Positions 8,596 to 17,565 of a stretch of DNA of 64,000 nucleotides are shown one piece after another. Below the pieces are notes generated by a model. That model had not been told where the DNA came from. It was given only the letters and a program-made list of their open reading frames with translations, and did not search any database. Position numbers and translations under genes: made by a program. The first letter of the stretch is position 1, and the number at the start of each line of letters is the position of its first letter. The stretch is from Melioribacter sp. (lineage in GTDB: Bacteria; Bacteroidota; Ignavibacteria; Ignavibacteriales; Melioribacteraceae). Location: assembly GCA_026417975.1 (NCBI GenBank), contig JAOACD010000008.1, forward strand, positions 20,724 through 84,723, given 5' to 3'.

Positions 8596-9960
8596 TTAAC
8601 TTTCCACTAAATTGATAATTTTTTCAGAGTTTTTTATGCAATCTCCAACAGAAATTCCTCCTCTATAATTACCACTTAAGTAAATACCATGATTCTCTCT
8701 TTCAAATTTTTCAAAATACCTTTCGTATTCTATATATCCTAAGTTATATTGAGGAATCGCTTTTTCCCAAAGTTTATATTTTACTAAAACTGGTTCTCCT
8801 TTTATATTCATAATTTCTTTGAATTCATCAATAACTATTTCGATTAACTTTTCAATACCTATATCAAACAACTGAGGAGAACGAGCACCGCCTATAAATA
8901 AAGTAAAAGCTGCCTTATCTTCTGAGCATCGATTCGGAAAAATTGCAGAACTCCATATTGCACCAAGAAAATGTTTTTTTTCCTTAGAAGGGATTAGAAA
9001 TCCAAAACCATCTAAAAGTCTTTTCACATTTTCTTTTATAAAACCAAGATACAAAACCATCACAGGGGGATAATAAATTTCGCTTAAATGTTTGGATAAT
9101 TCTGGATCCTGTTCTTTAAATACTTTGGAAGCAATATAAGCAGGAAGAGTTGATAAAATATAATCTGAATAAATTCTATTTTCTTGACCATTCATTTCAT
9201 AAAATATTTCCCATTTATCTCTTTCCTTTTTTACTTTGTTAACAACACAGTTATATAAAATATTTTCTTTCAATTTATTTGCTATTGCTTTTGGAAGCGA
9301 CTGCATTCCATTGAGAAATGAAAACATTTTCGCACTTTGTTTTGATTTTTCTTCTCTTTGTTTTCTTTCCTTTGCTCCTTTTATCATTCCTTTAATCAAT
9401 CCTCCATAAACCTCTTCAAGACGATACAATTTAGGGAATGCAGATTTTACACTTAACTTTTCTGGATCACCTGCAAAAACACCACTTACAAAAGGATCAA
9501 TTGCATAATCCAAAAATTCTATCCCCAATCTTCTTCTAACAAAATCTGCCACGCTCTGGTAGTAACCATCTTCAGATTTGCCAATAAATGGTTCTGCCAT
9601 TAATCTAAATTTTGCTTTTGTTGAGAATAGTTTTGTTTTAAAGAATTGAATTGGATTTAAAGGGAGTGCGTGAAGCTCTCCGTTTTTCAATATATATCGA
9701 TTTTTAGAAGACTCATTTGCATAAACAAATTCTTCTGACAATCCTACTTCATCTACTATTTGCCGTATCAATGGAGTAGTTTCAAGTCCACTATTTGGGC
9801 CATAGTCAATCAAAAAATCGTCAACAAATTCGGTTTGCATAGAACCACCGGGTTCGTTACGAGCTTCGAGAACTTTCACCTCATAACCTTTTTTATTAAG
9901 CCAATAGGCAGAAGCAAGTCCTGATATCCCTGCTCCAAGAACAACCACTTTTTTACTCAT
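8596..9960 (-). CDS. hemG: Protoporphyrinogen oxidase, HemG/HemY type
   Basis: FAD-dependent oxidase of 454 residues. The N-terminal dinucleotide fold is VVVLGAGISGLASAYWL followed by VKVLEARNEPGGSM; the C-terminal FAD contact is YLSGNYRGGISVGDCIKNS. It removes six electrons from protoporphyrinogen IX using O2 (HemY family). Gram-positive relatives act instead on coproporphyrinogen III (CgoX), but since this window encodes HemN and an ordinary ferrochelatase, the protoporphyrin-dependent route is the better reading. The start has the Shine-Dalgarno AGGGAGA. It lies 29 bases downstream of the dcp start-to-stop run on the same strand. The enzyme is normally peripheral on the inner membrane. Confidence 0.92.
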   Translation of the reverse strand: MSKKVVVLGAGISGLASAYWLNKKGYEVKVLEARNEPGGSMQTEFVDDFLIDYGPNSGLETTPLIRQIVDEVGLSEEFVYANESSKNRYILKNGELHALPLNPIQFFKTKLFSTKAKFRLMAEPFIGKSEDGYYQSVADFVRRRLGIEFLDYAIDPFVSGVFAGDPEKLSVKSAFPKLYRLEEVYGGLIKGMIKGAKERKQREEKSKQSAKMFSFLNGMQSLPKAIANKLKENILYNCVVNKVKKERDKWEIFYEMNGQENRIYSDYILSTLPAYIASKVFKEQDPELSKHLSEIYYPPVMVLYLGFIKENVKRLLDGFGFLIPSKEKKHFLGAIWSSAIFPNRCSEDKAAFTLFIGGARSPQLFDIGIEKLIEIVIDEFKEIMNIKGEPVLVKYKLWEKAIPQYNLGYIEYERYFEKFERENHGIYLSGNYRGGISVGDCIKNSEKIINLVES

Positions 9961-9989
9961 AGAATCTCCCTAAACAATTTATTCGTTTA

Positions 9990-12092
9990 TCATTTTAATC
10001 CTCTACGCTTCAATAAAGCATCGATTTTGGGTTCGCGTCCTCTGAATTTTATGTATAGCTGCATAGGATCTTCTGTACCACCTTTTGAAAGTATAAAATT
10101 TCTGAATGCATTAGCAGTTTCTTTATCAAACAAATTTCTTTTTTCTTTGAATGCTTCAAATGCGTCTGCATCTAAAACAGCTGCCCAAATGTAGCTATAA
10201 TAACCCGCCGAATACCCACCTACAATGTGTGCAAAGTTAGTAGTTTGGTATCTAGATTCAATTTCAGGAATTTTACCGATTCTTTCAAAACATTCTTTTT
10301 CGAATTGAATAACATCTCTCTCTAATGTATCACTTATTGTATGCCAGTCCATATCAAGAAATGATGCAGCAAGGTATTCTACTGTTTCAAATCCTTGATT
10401 AAAGAGTTTTGAATTCTCAATTTTATCTATTAACTCTTTAGGTATTGTTTCACCTGTTTGATAATGTTTTGCATATAGTTTTAATACCTCAGGTTCAAAA
10501 GCCCAGTTTTCCATTATTTGAGATGGTAATTCTACAAAATCTCTTGGAACCCACTTTGATCCGTGATAAACAGTGTTTGAAAATAAAGAATGAAGTGCAT
10601 GTCCTAATTCATGAAATAAAGTATTTACTTCGTCGATGCTCATCAAAGCTGGTTTGTCTGAAGTTGGCTTAGAAAAATTTCCTACGTTATAAACTAAAGG
10701 TGTTACATATTTTCCTTTAATATTAGATTGACTTCTAAAAGTGCTTGACCATGCACCACTTCTTTTACCATCGCGTGGAAAATAGTCTGCATAAAAAATT
10801 CCAATGTGTTTTCCATCTGCTTCCTGTACTTCGAATACTTTTACATCTGGATGATAAACCTGAATATCATCTCTTTCTATGAATTTAATTCCATAAAGTC
10901 GTGATGCAACTTCAAAAGCGCCCTTTAAAACATTCTCCATTTTAAAATATGGACGCAGCATTTCTTCATCGAGAGCATATTTTTCTTGTTTAACTTTTTC
11001 CGCATAATACCACCAATCCCAAGGTTGCAATTTAAAATTGCCACCTTCTTTATCTATAATTTTCTGCATTTCTTCAACTTCCATTTTAGCTCTCTTCAAA
11101 GCAGGTTTCCAAAGTTCATTTAAAAACTTATAAACATTCTTAGGACTTTTTGCCATATTTCTTTCAAGTACAAAATCTGCATGAGTTTTATATCCAAGCA
11201 GATTTGCTTTTTTAACTCTAAGTGAAATTATTCTTGAAATAATTTTTTTATTGTCAAATTCATTGTTATTATTTCCACGATTAATATATGCCTTAAATAA
11301 TTTTTCTCTTAACTCTCTTTTAGGCGAATATTGAAGAAAAGGTATCCAACTTGGTTTTTGTAATGTGAAAACCCATTTCCCTTTATATCCTTTCTCTTCT
11401 GCTAATTCCGATGCATACTTAATTACATTTTCTGGTAAACCAACCAAATCTTCTTCTTTATCAATAACTAAGGCAACGACGTTTGTTTCTTTAAGTAAAT
11501 TTTCATTGAATTTTAGTGAAAGGAGAGAAAGTTCTTCATTAATTTTTCTTAGCTCTTCTTTTTCCTTATCATTTAAATTAGCACCACTTCTTAAAAAATC
11601 GAGATAATAAAATTCAAGCAATCTTTTTTGTTCGGCTGTTAAATTAAGTTTTTCTCTTTGTTCATATAATGTTTTTATTCTTCTAAATAATTTTTCATTT
11701 AAGTAAATATCATCTCTATGCTTGGAAAGCATAGGAGTAATTTTACGTGCTATAGCTTGTAACTCATCATTTGTATTCGCACTATTAAGTCCAAAAAATA
11801 TATTTGTTACTTTCTCAAGCAACTCGCCACTTAATTCCATCGCTTCAATCGTATTTTCAAAAGTTGGAGGTTCTGGGTTATCCGTAATCTTATTAATCTC
11901 GTTTGCTTCAATTTTTATTGCTTCTTCAATAGCAGGAAGAAAGTGCTCATTTTTTATTTCGTTAAAAGGAGGAGTTTGAAATGGAGTATTCCAAGTTTTG
12001 AAAAAGGGATTGTCCATAGTTATACTCTCTTGAGCGTTTAGGGTTAATATTTGTAAAAACAAGGCTGAAAACAATAATAGTTTCAGTTTCAT
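9990..12092 (-). CDS. dcp: M3-family dipeptidyl carboxypeptidase, exported
   Basis: 700-residue zinc metallopeptidase. Residues 1-20 form a Sec signal peptide (LLLFSALFLQILTLNAQ), so the enzyme is periplasmic or surface-exposed. H494-E495-H498 in FHELGHALHSLF is the HExxH zinc site, with the downstream Glu of the M3 family in ENWAFEPEVL. The N-terminal NPFFKTWNTPFQTPPFNEIK and the blocks WDWWYYAEKV and RSGAWSSTFR match peptidyl-dipeptidase Dcp rather than oligopeptidase F. It releases C-terminal dipeptides from short peptides, feeding uptake, which fits the POT transporter and secreted peptidases elsewhere in the window. It is embedded between hemG and hemH on the same strand; no functional link to heme is evident. 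Confidence 0.93.
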   Translation of the reverse strand: MKLKLLLFSALFLQILTLNAQESITMDNPFFKTWNTPFQTPPFNEIKNEHFLPAIEEAIKIEANEINKITDNPEPPTFENTIEAMELSGELLEKVTNIFFGLNSANTNDELQAIARKITPMLSKHRDDIYLNEKLFRRIKTLYEQREKLNLTAEQKRLLEFYYLDFLRSGANLNDKEKEELRKINEELSLLSLKFNENLLKETNVVALVIDKEEDLVGLPENVIKYASELAEEKGYKGKWVFTLQKPSWIPFLQYSPKRELREKLFKAYINRGNNNNEFDNKKIISRIISLRVKKANLLGYKTHADFVLERNMAKSPKNVYKFLNELWKPALKRAKMEVEEMQKIIDKEGGNFKLQPWDWWYYAEKVKQEKYALDEEMLRPYFKMENVLKGAFEVASRLYGIKFIERDDIQVYHPDVKVFEVQEADGKHIGIFYADYFPRDGKRSGAWSSTFRSQSNIKGKYVTPLVYNVGNFSKPTSDKPALMSIDEVNTLFHELGHALHSLFSNTVYHGSKWVPRDFVELPSQIMENWAFEPEVLKLYAKHYQTGETIPKELIDKIENSKLFNQGFETVEYLAASFLDMDWHTISDTLERDVIQFEKECFERIGKIPEIESRYQTTNFAHIVGGYSAGYYSYIWAAVLDADAFEAFKEKRNLFDKETANAFRNFILSKGGTEDPMQLYIKFRGREPKIDALLKRRGLK

Positions 12093-12190
12093 TTTTTATT
12101 TCCAATTAATTAATAAAATTAATGCTAGGTTTATAAATATTGCTTAATTTACCAATAAACCTATTTAATTAGCCTAATCATATAAAAAAC

Positions 12191-12226
12191 AAAACATTGC
12201 GATTAATCAAGGATTGTAAATGTTTT
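12191..12226 (-). terminator. Weak AT-rich hairpin after hemH
   Basis: Arms 12191-12198 (aaaacatt) and 12219-12226 (aatgtttt) pair over 8 bp. On the minus strand the second arm is followed by GTTTTTTAT. It lies 33-68 bases past the hemH stop, so it may terminate the hem transcript before dcp. The stem has only two G:C pairs and the loop is 20 bases, so the call is tentative. Confidence 0.35.
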
Positions 12227-12258
12227 ATTTGTTTTTTTTAAGCCAATAACAACATTTT

Positions 12259-13215
12259 TTAATTTAACACTTTTAACACCTCTTCTACTAAAGCTTCTAC
12301 AAATAAATCAGAATCATTTAAGCCCTTTATAACAAAATAGTTTTCAACTCCTACTTGGTGGGCTACATGTCTATACTCAATATCAAGTTCATATAAAGTC
12401 TCAATATGGTCAGAAACAAAACTAATTGGCACTACTAAGAGATTTTTAATTCCATCTTTTCCTAAATCTTCTATAACTTTATCAGTTGCTGGTTCAAGCC
12501 ATTTCATTGGTCCAACTTTACTTTGAAAAGCGAGATGATAAGGATGGGAATAATTTCTTGCTTTCATTATTGCTTCCATAGTTTCTTTTATTTGATGGCT
12601 ATAAGGATCTCCCTTTTTAACTTCACTTATTGGAGTTCCGTGTGCACTGAAAATTAAATGAATATTTTTTTGTTCTTCTTGTGGAAATTTAGAAATTGTC
12701 TCATCAATTCTTTGGTTTAAGGAGTCAATGTACTTTTCGTTAAGATGATAATTTTTAATATAAACCAGTTTATTCTTATCTCCTTTATAATTTCTATTCC
12801 ATTCATTAAAAGAAGAACCTGTTGTTGTAAACGAATAGTGAGGATAAAGTGGAAGCAAAATAATTTTAGAATAATTTTCTCTTTCAATTTTTTGTACTAC
12901 ATCTTTTGTAAAAGGCTTCCAATATCTCATTGCAACATGAACATCTACATTTAATTGTCTCTCTCTCAATTTATTTTCGAGTTTTTTTCTCTGAATTTCT
13001 GTCCACTCCCCAATAGGTGATTTACCACCAATAAGTTTATACTCTTCAATAACTTTGGGAGCTCTAAAGTGAGAAATTAATTTTGCAAATAGCTTTTGTG
13101 CAAAAGGCAATTTAAAAATATCTGGGTCACAGAATAAATTATAAAGGAAAGGTTCAACTGCTTCAAGAGAATCTGGTCCCCCAAGATTCAATAATACCAC
13201 TGTATACTTATTCAA
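12259..13215 (-). CDS. hemH: Ferrochelatase
   Basis: Inserts Fe2+ into protoporphyrin IX. 318 residues. The start VVLLNLGGPDSLEAVEPFL is diagnostic; H192 in LIFSAHGTPISEV is the metal-delivering histidine and the acidic pair in SFVSDHIETLYELDIEY completes the site. No C-terminal cysteine cluster for a [2Fe-2S] centre is present, and the protein lacks a membrane anchor. The start codon is TTG at 13215, strongly supported by AAAGGAGGT five bases upstream. It is the last step of the heme pathway and lies 164 bases downstream of hemN; the intergenic stretch has a TAAATTTG octamer (minus strand, 13321-13328) that might be a promoter. Confidence 0.96.
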   Translation of the reverse strand: MNKYTVVLLNLGGPDSLEAVEPFLYNLFCDPDIFKLPFAQKLFAKLISHFRAPKVIEEYKLIGGKSPIGEWTEIQRKKLENKLRERQLNVDVHVAMRYWKPFTKDVVQKIERENYSKIILLPLYPHYSFTTTGSSFNEWNRNYKGDKNKLVYIKNYHLNEKYIDSLNQRIDETISKFPQEEQKNIHLIFSAHGTPISEVKKGDPYSHQIKETMEAIMKARNYSHPYHLAFQSKVGPMKWLEPATDKVIEDLGKDGIKNLLVVPISFVSDHIETLYELDIEYRHVAHQVGVENYFVIKGLNDSDLFVEALVEEVLKVLN

Positions 13216-13379
13216 TATTTACCTCCTTTCTATTGTTTTCCAAAATATATTACTTAAATTTATGACAACTTTGAATATATTTTGTTTTTAGTTATCTACG
13301 AAAAATTTTTTAGTCGAATTCAAATTTAGATTTTCGAATTAAACACATAATTTTACAAAATTTTATTAGCATACAAATT

Positions 13380-14756
13380 TCATATTGTTCTAGAATATTG
13401 GGCTCTATCAATTTTTTGTTCAATATACCAATCAAAATTCATTGCTATATTACGAACTAAAATTCTACCCATTTGAGTAACTATTAATTTTCTATTTTTA
13501 ATTTCAACTAGTCCATCGTTAATAAATTCTGTTAGTCTTTCTAAAGAACGATTAAAGTAATTTTCAAACTCAATGTTAAAAAGATTTTCAACAGATGAAA
13601 AATCAAGTTCAAAATCACACATTATTTTTGTAATTACATGTCTTCTTAATAAATCATCATCGCTCAAATAAAAACCTCTTTCTGTTGGAATAATTTCGTT
13701 ATCTAATTTATTGTAATATTCTTTTTCTTTCTTAACATTTTGTGCATAACATCTTCCAATCTGACTTATGCTAGTAATTCCAAAGCCATAAAGGTCGCAT
13801 CCAGCGTGTGTACTATAGCCTTGAAAATTACGGTATAGTTTTTTTTCTCTTAAAGCTACAGCTAATTCATCTTCTGGTTTCGCAAAATGATCCATACCAA
13901 TAAAAACATACCCCGCCGATGTTAATTTTTCAATTGTTGATTTAAATATCATTAATTTTTCTTCTGGTTTTGGCAAATCTTCGGGCTTTATTAATGCTTG
14001 ATGTTTTTTTAGCCAAGGTACATGGGCAAAATTAAAAACAGCAATCCTATCAGGAGAGATCTCTATAACTTTATCTATAGTTTCAGAAAATGATTCAACT
14101 GTTTGGAACGGCAGTCCATAAATTAAATCAATGTTTATGCTTTGAAATTTTAACTCTCTTACCCAGTCAATAACCTGTCTTGTCAATTCCTCTGGTTGAA
14201 TTCTATTTACAGCTTTTTGAACTTTTTCGTTAAAATCTTGAACACCCATGCTTATTCTGTTAAATCCACTTACTTTTAATGCCTCAATATGCTCTTTGGT
14301 TAATCCTCTTGGGTCAATTTCACAGCCCTGTTCAGCATTTATATCTATATAAAAATTTTTATTTATATAGGATTTTAAATCTATTATCTCATCAGGGTTT
14401 AAGTGCGTTGGAGTTCCTCCGCCCCAGTGTAGTTGTACTACCTTTCGACCTTCAATAATATATGAGCGAAGTAAATCTATTTCATTTTTTAAGTATCGAA
14501 GATACTCTTTTATTCTATCACGATTTCTTGTAATTAACATATTACAGCCGCAAAAGTAACACAAAGTATCACAGTAAGGAATATGAAAGTAAAGAGAAAG
14601 ATTTGGGGGATTCTCAAGATTATTTGTTCTTATAATTTCATCCAAAAACTTTTCAGATGTAAAAGATTCATTAAACTGAGGTGCAGTTGGATAACTCGTA
14701 TATCGTGGTCCAGGTCTATCATATTTTCTTATAAGATTCAAATCTATTTCAAACAT
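13380..14756 (-). CDS. hemN: Oxygen-independent coproporphyrinogen III oxidase
   Basis: Radical-SAM enzyme that oxidatively decarboxylates coproporphyrinogen III to protoporphyrinogen IX without O2. 458 residues. The signature YFHIPYCDTLCYFCGCN gives C62, C66 and C69 for the [4Fe-4S] cluster plus C71, which separates true HemN from HemW. N-terminal RPGPRYTSYPTAPQF and the glycine-rich LHWGGGTPTHL (SAM binding) also fit. The C-terminal HemN domain (about 355-450) is present. Its ATG, preceded by GGGAG, lies two bases after the hemE stop, so translation is probably coupled. It is the last gene of the hemX-A-C-D-E-N run. Confidence 0.97.
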   Translation of the reverse strand: MFEIDLNLIRKYDRPGPRYTSYPTAPQFNESFTSEKFLDEIIRTNNLENPPNLSLYFHIPYCDTLCYFCGCNMLITRNRDRIKEYLRYLKNEIDLLRSYIIEGRKVVQLHWGGGTPTHLNPDEIIDLKSYINKNFYIDINAEQGCEIDPRGLTKEHIEALKVSGFNRISMGVQDFNEKVQKAVNRIQPEELTRQVIDWVRELKFQSINIDLIYGLPFQTVESFSETIDKVIEISPDRIAVFNFAHVPWLKKHQALIKPEDLPKPEEKLMIFKSTIEKLTSAGYVFIGMDHFAKPEDELAVALREKKLYRNFQGYSTHAGCDLYGFGITSISQIGRCYAQNVKKEKEYYNKLDNEIIPTERGFYLSDDDLLRRHVITKIMCDFELDFSSVENLFNIEFENYFNRSLERLTEFINDGLVEIKNRKLIVTQMGRILVRNIAMNFDWYIEQKIDRAQYSRTI

Positions 14757-14758
14757 GA

Positions 14759-15823
14759 TTACTCCCTTGTAAAGAAATTATGTTGATGAAACACTTTACT
14801 TTCTTCTTTTACTACTTCAACAAGATATTTTACGTTTACTGGATCAACATCTGGTAAAATTCCGTGTCCAAGATTAAAAATATGCCCTGACCCATAACCA
14901 AACGATTTTAAAATATTTACCGCTTCTTCTTTTATTTTTTCTTTTGGTGCATACAAAATAGCTGGATCTAAATTCCCTTGCAATGCAACTTTATTTCCAA
15001 TTTGTTTCTTTGCTAATGCCAAATCAATTGTCCAATCTATACTTATTACATCAGCACCACAAGCTCCAAGCATATCTAAATTATGAATCCCCTTTACAAA
15101 CACAATCACTGGTTCACCATTTCTTTTTATTTGAGAAATTACTTTTGATATATATTGAAGAGAAAACTCTTCATAATCTTTTTGAGAAAGAAGACCAGCC
15201 CAAGTATCAAAAATCTGAATTGCATTTGCACCCGATTGAATTTGCATTGATAAATAATCTGAAACAACATCCGAAATTAAATTCAGTAATTTATGTGCCA
15301 AAATTGGTTCGTTATAAATTAATTTTTTTACCTCAATAAAGTTTTTGGAACCGTTCCCTTCTACCATGTAAGTCATTAATGTCCATGGAGAGCCTGAAAA
15401 ACCAATTAGAGGAACTCTTTCGTTTAATAATTTTTTAGTCAATTTAATAGCATCAAAGACATATTTTAATTTTTCTAAGTGATCAGTATTGTTAAGACTT
15501 TTAATGTCACTTTCAGATCTTATAGGTTCATAAAGTTTAGGGCCTTTATTTTCTATTATTTCTAATTTCATCCCCATAGCTTCTGGAACGACAAGTATAT
15601 CAGAAAAAATAATTGCTGCATCCACACCTAGTATATCAACTGGTTGTATTGTTATTTCGGCTGCAAGTTCTGGAGTTTTGCACATTGTAAGGAAATCATA
15701 TTTTTCTCTGATTTTTCTATATTCTGGTAAATATCTTCCTGCTTGACGCATTATCCATATAGGCGTTCTCTCAACATTTTGCCTTTTACAAGCTCTTAAA
15801 AATAAGTTATTCTGTAATTCCAA
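14759..15823 (-). CDS. hemE: Uroporphyrinogen decarboxylase
   Basis: Removes four acetate carboxyls from uroporphyrinogen III to give coproporphyrinogen III. 354 residues. The N-terminal block TPIWIMRQAGRYLPEYR carries the substrate-binding arginine cluster; IFSDILVVPEAMGM and the C-terminal FNLGHGILPDVDP are the other URO-D hallmarks. The start is TTG at 15823, five bases after AGGAGG, an unusually good Shine-Dalgarno sequence. It follows hemD by 16 bases and precedes hemN by 2, so it is part of one operon. Confidence 0.97.
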   Translation of the reverse strand: MELQNNLFLRACKRQNVERTPIWIMRQAGRYLPEYRKIREKYDFLTMCKTPELAAEITIQPVDILGVDAAIIFSDILVVPEAMGMKLEIIENKGPKLYEPIRSESDIKSLNNTDHLEKLKYVFDAIKLTKKLLNERVPLIGFSGSPWTLMTYMVEGNGSKNFIEVKKLIYNEPILAHKLLNLISDVVSDYLSMQIQSGANAIQIFDTWAGLLSQKDYEEFSLQYISKVISQIKRNGEPVIVFVKGIHNLDMLGACGADVISIDWTIDLALAKKQIGNKVALQGNLDPAILYAPKEKIKEEAVNILKSFGYGSGHIFNLGHGILPDVDPVNVKYLVEVVKEESKVFHQHNFFTRE

Positions 15824-15839
15824 AATTTCCTCCTAATAT

Positions 15840-16640
15840 TTATGCAATATTTTTTGATAAATTGAAATATTCTAATATTGCATCCGCTAAACCTTCAAGT
15901 GAATAAATTTTGGGGACAATATTTACTTTTACATTGCAACTTTCAATCTCAAATTCTGTAGTAGGACCTATTGCACAAACTACTGTTTTTTCAAAATAAA
16001 CCTCTGGCTGGTTTATATTTAGTAGTTTCAAATAATTTTCAAAAGAGGAAGGACTAGTAAAGATAAAAACATTTGGCTTTTTAGCTAAAATTTTTTCATA
16101 ATCATTTTTCAATTCACTAATATCATTAGTGACCACATCATAAATTGGAATTGAAACAACCTTAGCCCCAAGTTCTGTTAATCCAATTTTTAAATCTTCT
16201 CTCGATAAAGCTGAACCAGGAATCAATATTTTTTTATTATAAATGCCAATCTCAGAAAACTTTTTAATTAGACCTTTAGCACTATATTCTTCAGGAATTA
16301 AATGAATGTAAAGGCCACGACTTCTACATTCTTCTGCTGTTACCTTACCCACTACTGCAATTTTTGTTTTTGAAAGGTCAAGTTTATACTCACTTATAAT
16401 TCCAGAAAAAACCTCAACTGCATTTGCAGAGGTAAAGATTATATAATCAAACTGATGAGGTTCTACAATTAAGTCTGTAAAATCATCCTTAGTATAGATT
16501 GGTTTTATTTTTATTGTTGGGAAAAAAATTAAGTCTGCTCCTTCATTAATGAGTCTAGATAATGAGTGTTTTGCTTCTTTTTCAGATTTTGTAACTAATA
16601 CAGAAACATTTTCCAAAATTAGATTAATTCCTTTTTTCAT
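15840..16640 (-). CDS. hemD: Uroporphyrinogen-III synthase
   Basis: Cyclises hydroxymethylbilane with inversion of ring D. The family is poorly conserved; here the call rests on the 266-residue length, the two Rossmann-like halves (VLVTKSEKEAKHSLSRL; IFTSANAVEVF and FIFTSPSSFENYL as the paired domain motifs; CAIGPTTEFEIES near the end) and the position between hemC and hemE. The ATG lies inside the hemC reading frame with a 17-base overlap, so it is translationally coupled. About the first ten residues are not homologous to most HemD and the real start might be slightly later. Cytoplasmic monomer. Confidence 0.92.
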   Translation of the reverse strand: MKKGINLILENVSVLVTKSEKEAKHSLSRLINEGADLIFFPTIKIKPIYTKDDFTDLIVEPHQFDYIIFTSANAVEVFSGIISEYKLDLSKTKIAVVGKVTAEECRSRGLYIHLIPEEYSAKGLIKKFSEIGIYNKKILIPGSALSREDLKIGLTELGAKVVSIPIYDVVTNDISELKNDYEKILAKKPNVFIFTSPSSFENYLKLLNINQPEVYFEKTVVCAIGPTTEFEIESCNVKVNIVPKIYSLEGLADAILEYFNLSKNIA

Positions 16641-17565
16641 TAAATATTTCCTTTATTACTTCATAAGCACCTGCTTTTAATAAATCCTTAGCTAAGGTTT
16701 CTCCTAATTTCTCGGGATTATTTTTTGAACCTCTCGCTTTTTTTCTAAAAGTAACTGCTCCATCAACTGATGCTACTATTGCATCGATATAAAGACCATT
16801 AGATTTTACTTCTCCATAAGCTCCAATAGGTATTTGACATCCCCCTTCAAGATATTTCAGTAATGCTCTTTCAGCTTTAATAGCTAAAAAAGTATTTTCA
16901 TCGTTTACTTCTTTTACTATTTCTTCAACGATCTTATTATTGCTATTAATTTCAATACCAAGAGCGCCTTGACCAACAGCTGGTAAAATTTCTTCCAGAG
17001 GTATAAAAGAGGAGATATATTTATTCAATTTTAATCTTTCTACTCCAGCACGAGCCAATACTATTGCATCCCAATTAGAACTTAAAAACTTTTCTATTCT
17101 TGTTGGAACATTACCTCTTAACTCAACAATTTTCAAATCAGGTCTTAAATGTAAAAGTTGAGCTCTTCTTCTAAGAGAACCTGTAGCAACAATAGCTCCT
17201 TCTTTCAAGTCCCAGATTGTAATTCCTTTTTTCTTTGCAATCAAAACATCTTCAACTTTATGGCGCTTAGTAACAGCAGCTAATTTTAAACCTTCTGGAA
17301 TATCTGTTTGTAAATCTTTCAAGCTATGTACTGCTATATCTATAGTTCCATTTAATAATTCTTTTTCAAGTTCTTTTGTAAACAAACCTTTATCCCCAAT
17401 TTTAGAAAGTGCAACGTCAAGAATTTTATCTCCCTTTGTTTTTATAATTTTTATTTCTATAGAAATATACTTGTTCTTTTTTTCAATTTCCTTTTTAACA
17501 AAATTTGCCTGCCATAAAGCAAGCGCACTTCCACGACTTCCAATTATTATCTTTTCTTTTTTCAA
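16624..17565 (-). CDS. hemC: Hydroxymethylbilane synthase (porphobilinogen deaminase)
   Basis: Polymerises four porphobilinogens. 313 residues. IGSRGSALALWQA at the N-terminus, ATGSLRRRAQLL (substrate arginines) and C243 in LEGGCQIPIGAY, which carries the dipyrromethane cofactor, are all present. The start is TTG at 17565; it overlaps the TGA stop of hemA in the sequence TTGA, and AAGGA lies seven bases upstream. This start-stop overlap makes hemC expression depend on hemA translation. Followed by hemD with a 17-base overlap. Confidence 0.97.
   Translation of the reverse strand: MKKEKIIIGSRGSALALWQANFVKKEIEKKNKYISIEIKIIKTKGDKILDVALSKIGDKGLFTKELEKELLNGTIDIAVHSLKDLQTDIPEGLKLAAVTKRHKVEDVLIAKKKGITIWDLKEGAIVATGSLRRRAQLLHLRPDLKIVELRGNVPTRIEKFLSSNWDAIVLARAGVERLKLNKYISSFIPLEEILPAVGQGALGIEINSNNKIVEEIVKEVNDENTFLAIKAERALLKYLEGGCQIPIGAYGEVKSNGLYIDAIVASVDGAVTFRKKARGSKNNPEKLGETLAKDLLKAGAYEVIKEIFNEKRN

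Noticed and set aside
8596..9960. Coproporphyrinogen oxidase (CgoX) instead of protoporphyrinogen oxidase
   Set aside because: HemN is encoded in the same cluster and no coproheme decarboxylase (HemQ) is present in the window, so the protoporphyrin route is the simpler reading.
14983..15339. 118-codon open frame on the plus strand inside hemE
   Set aside because: Lies entirely within a well-supported hemE gene in antisense, has low-complexity composition (Leu, Gln, His rich) and no recognisable domain.
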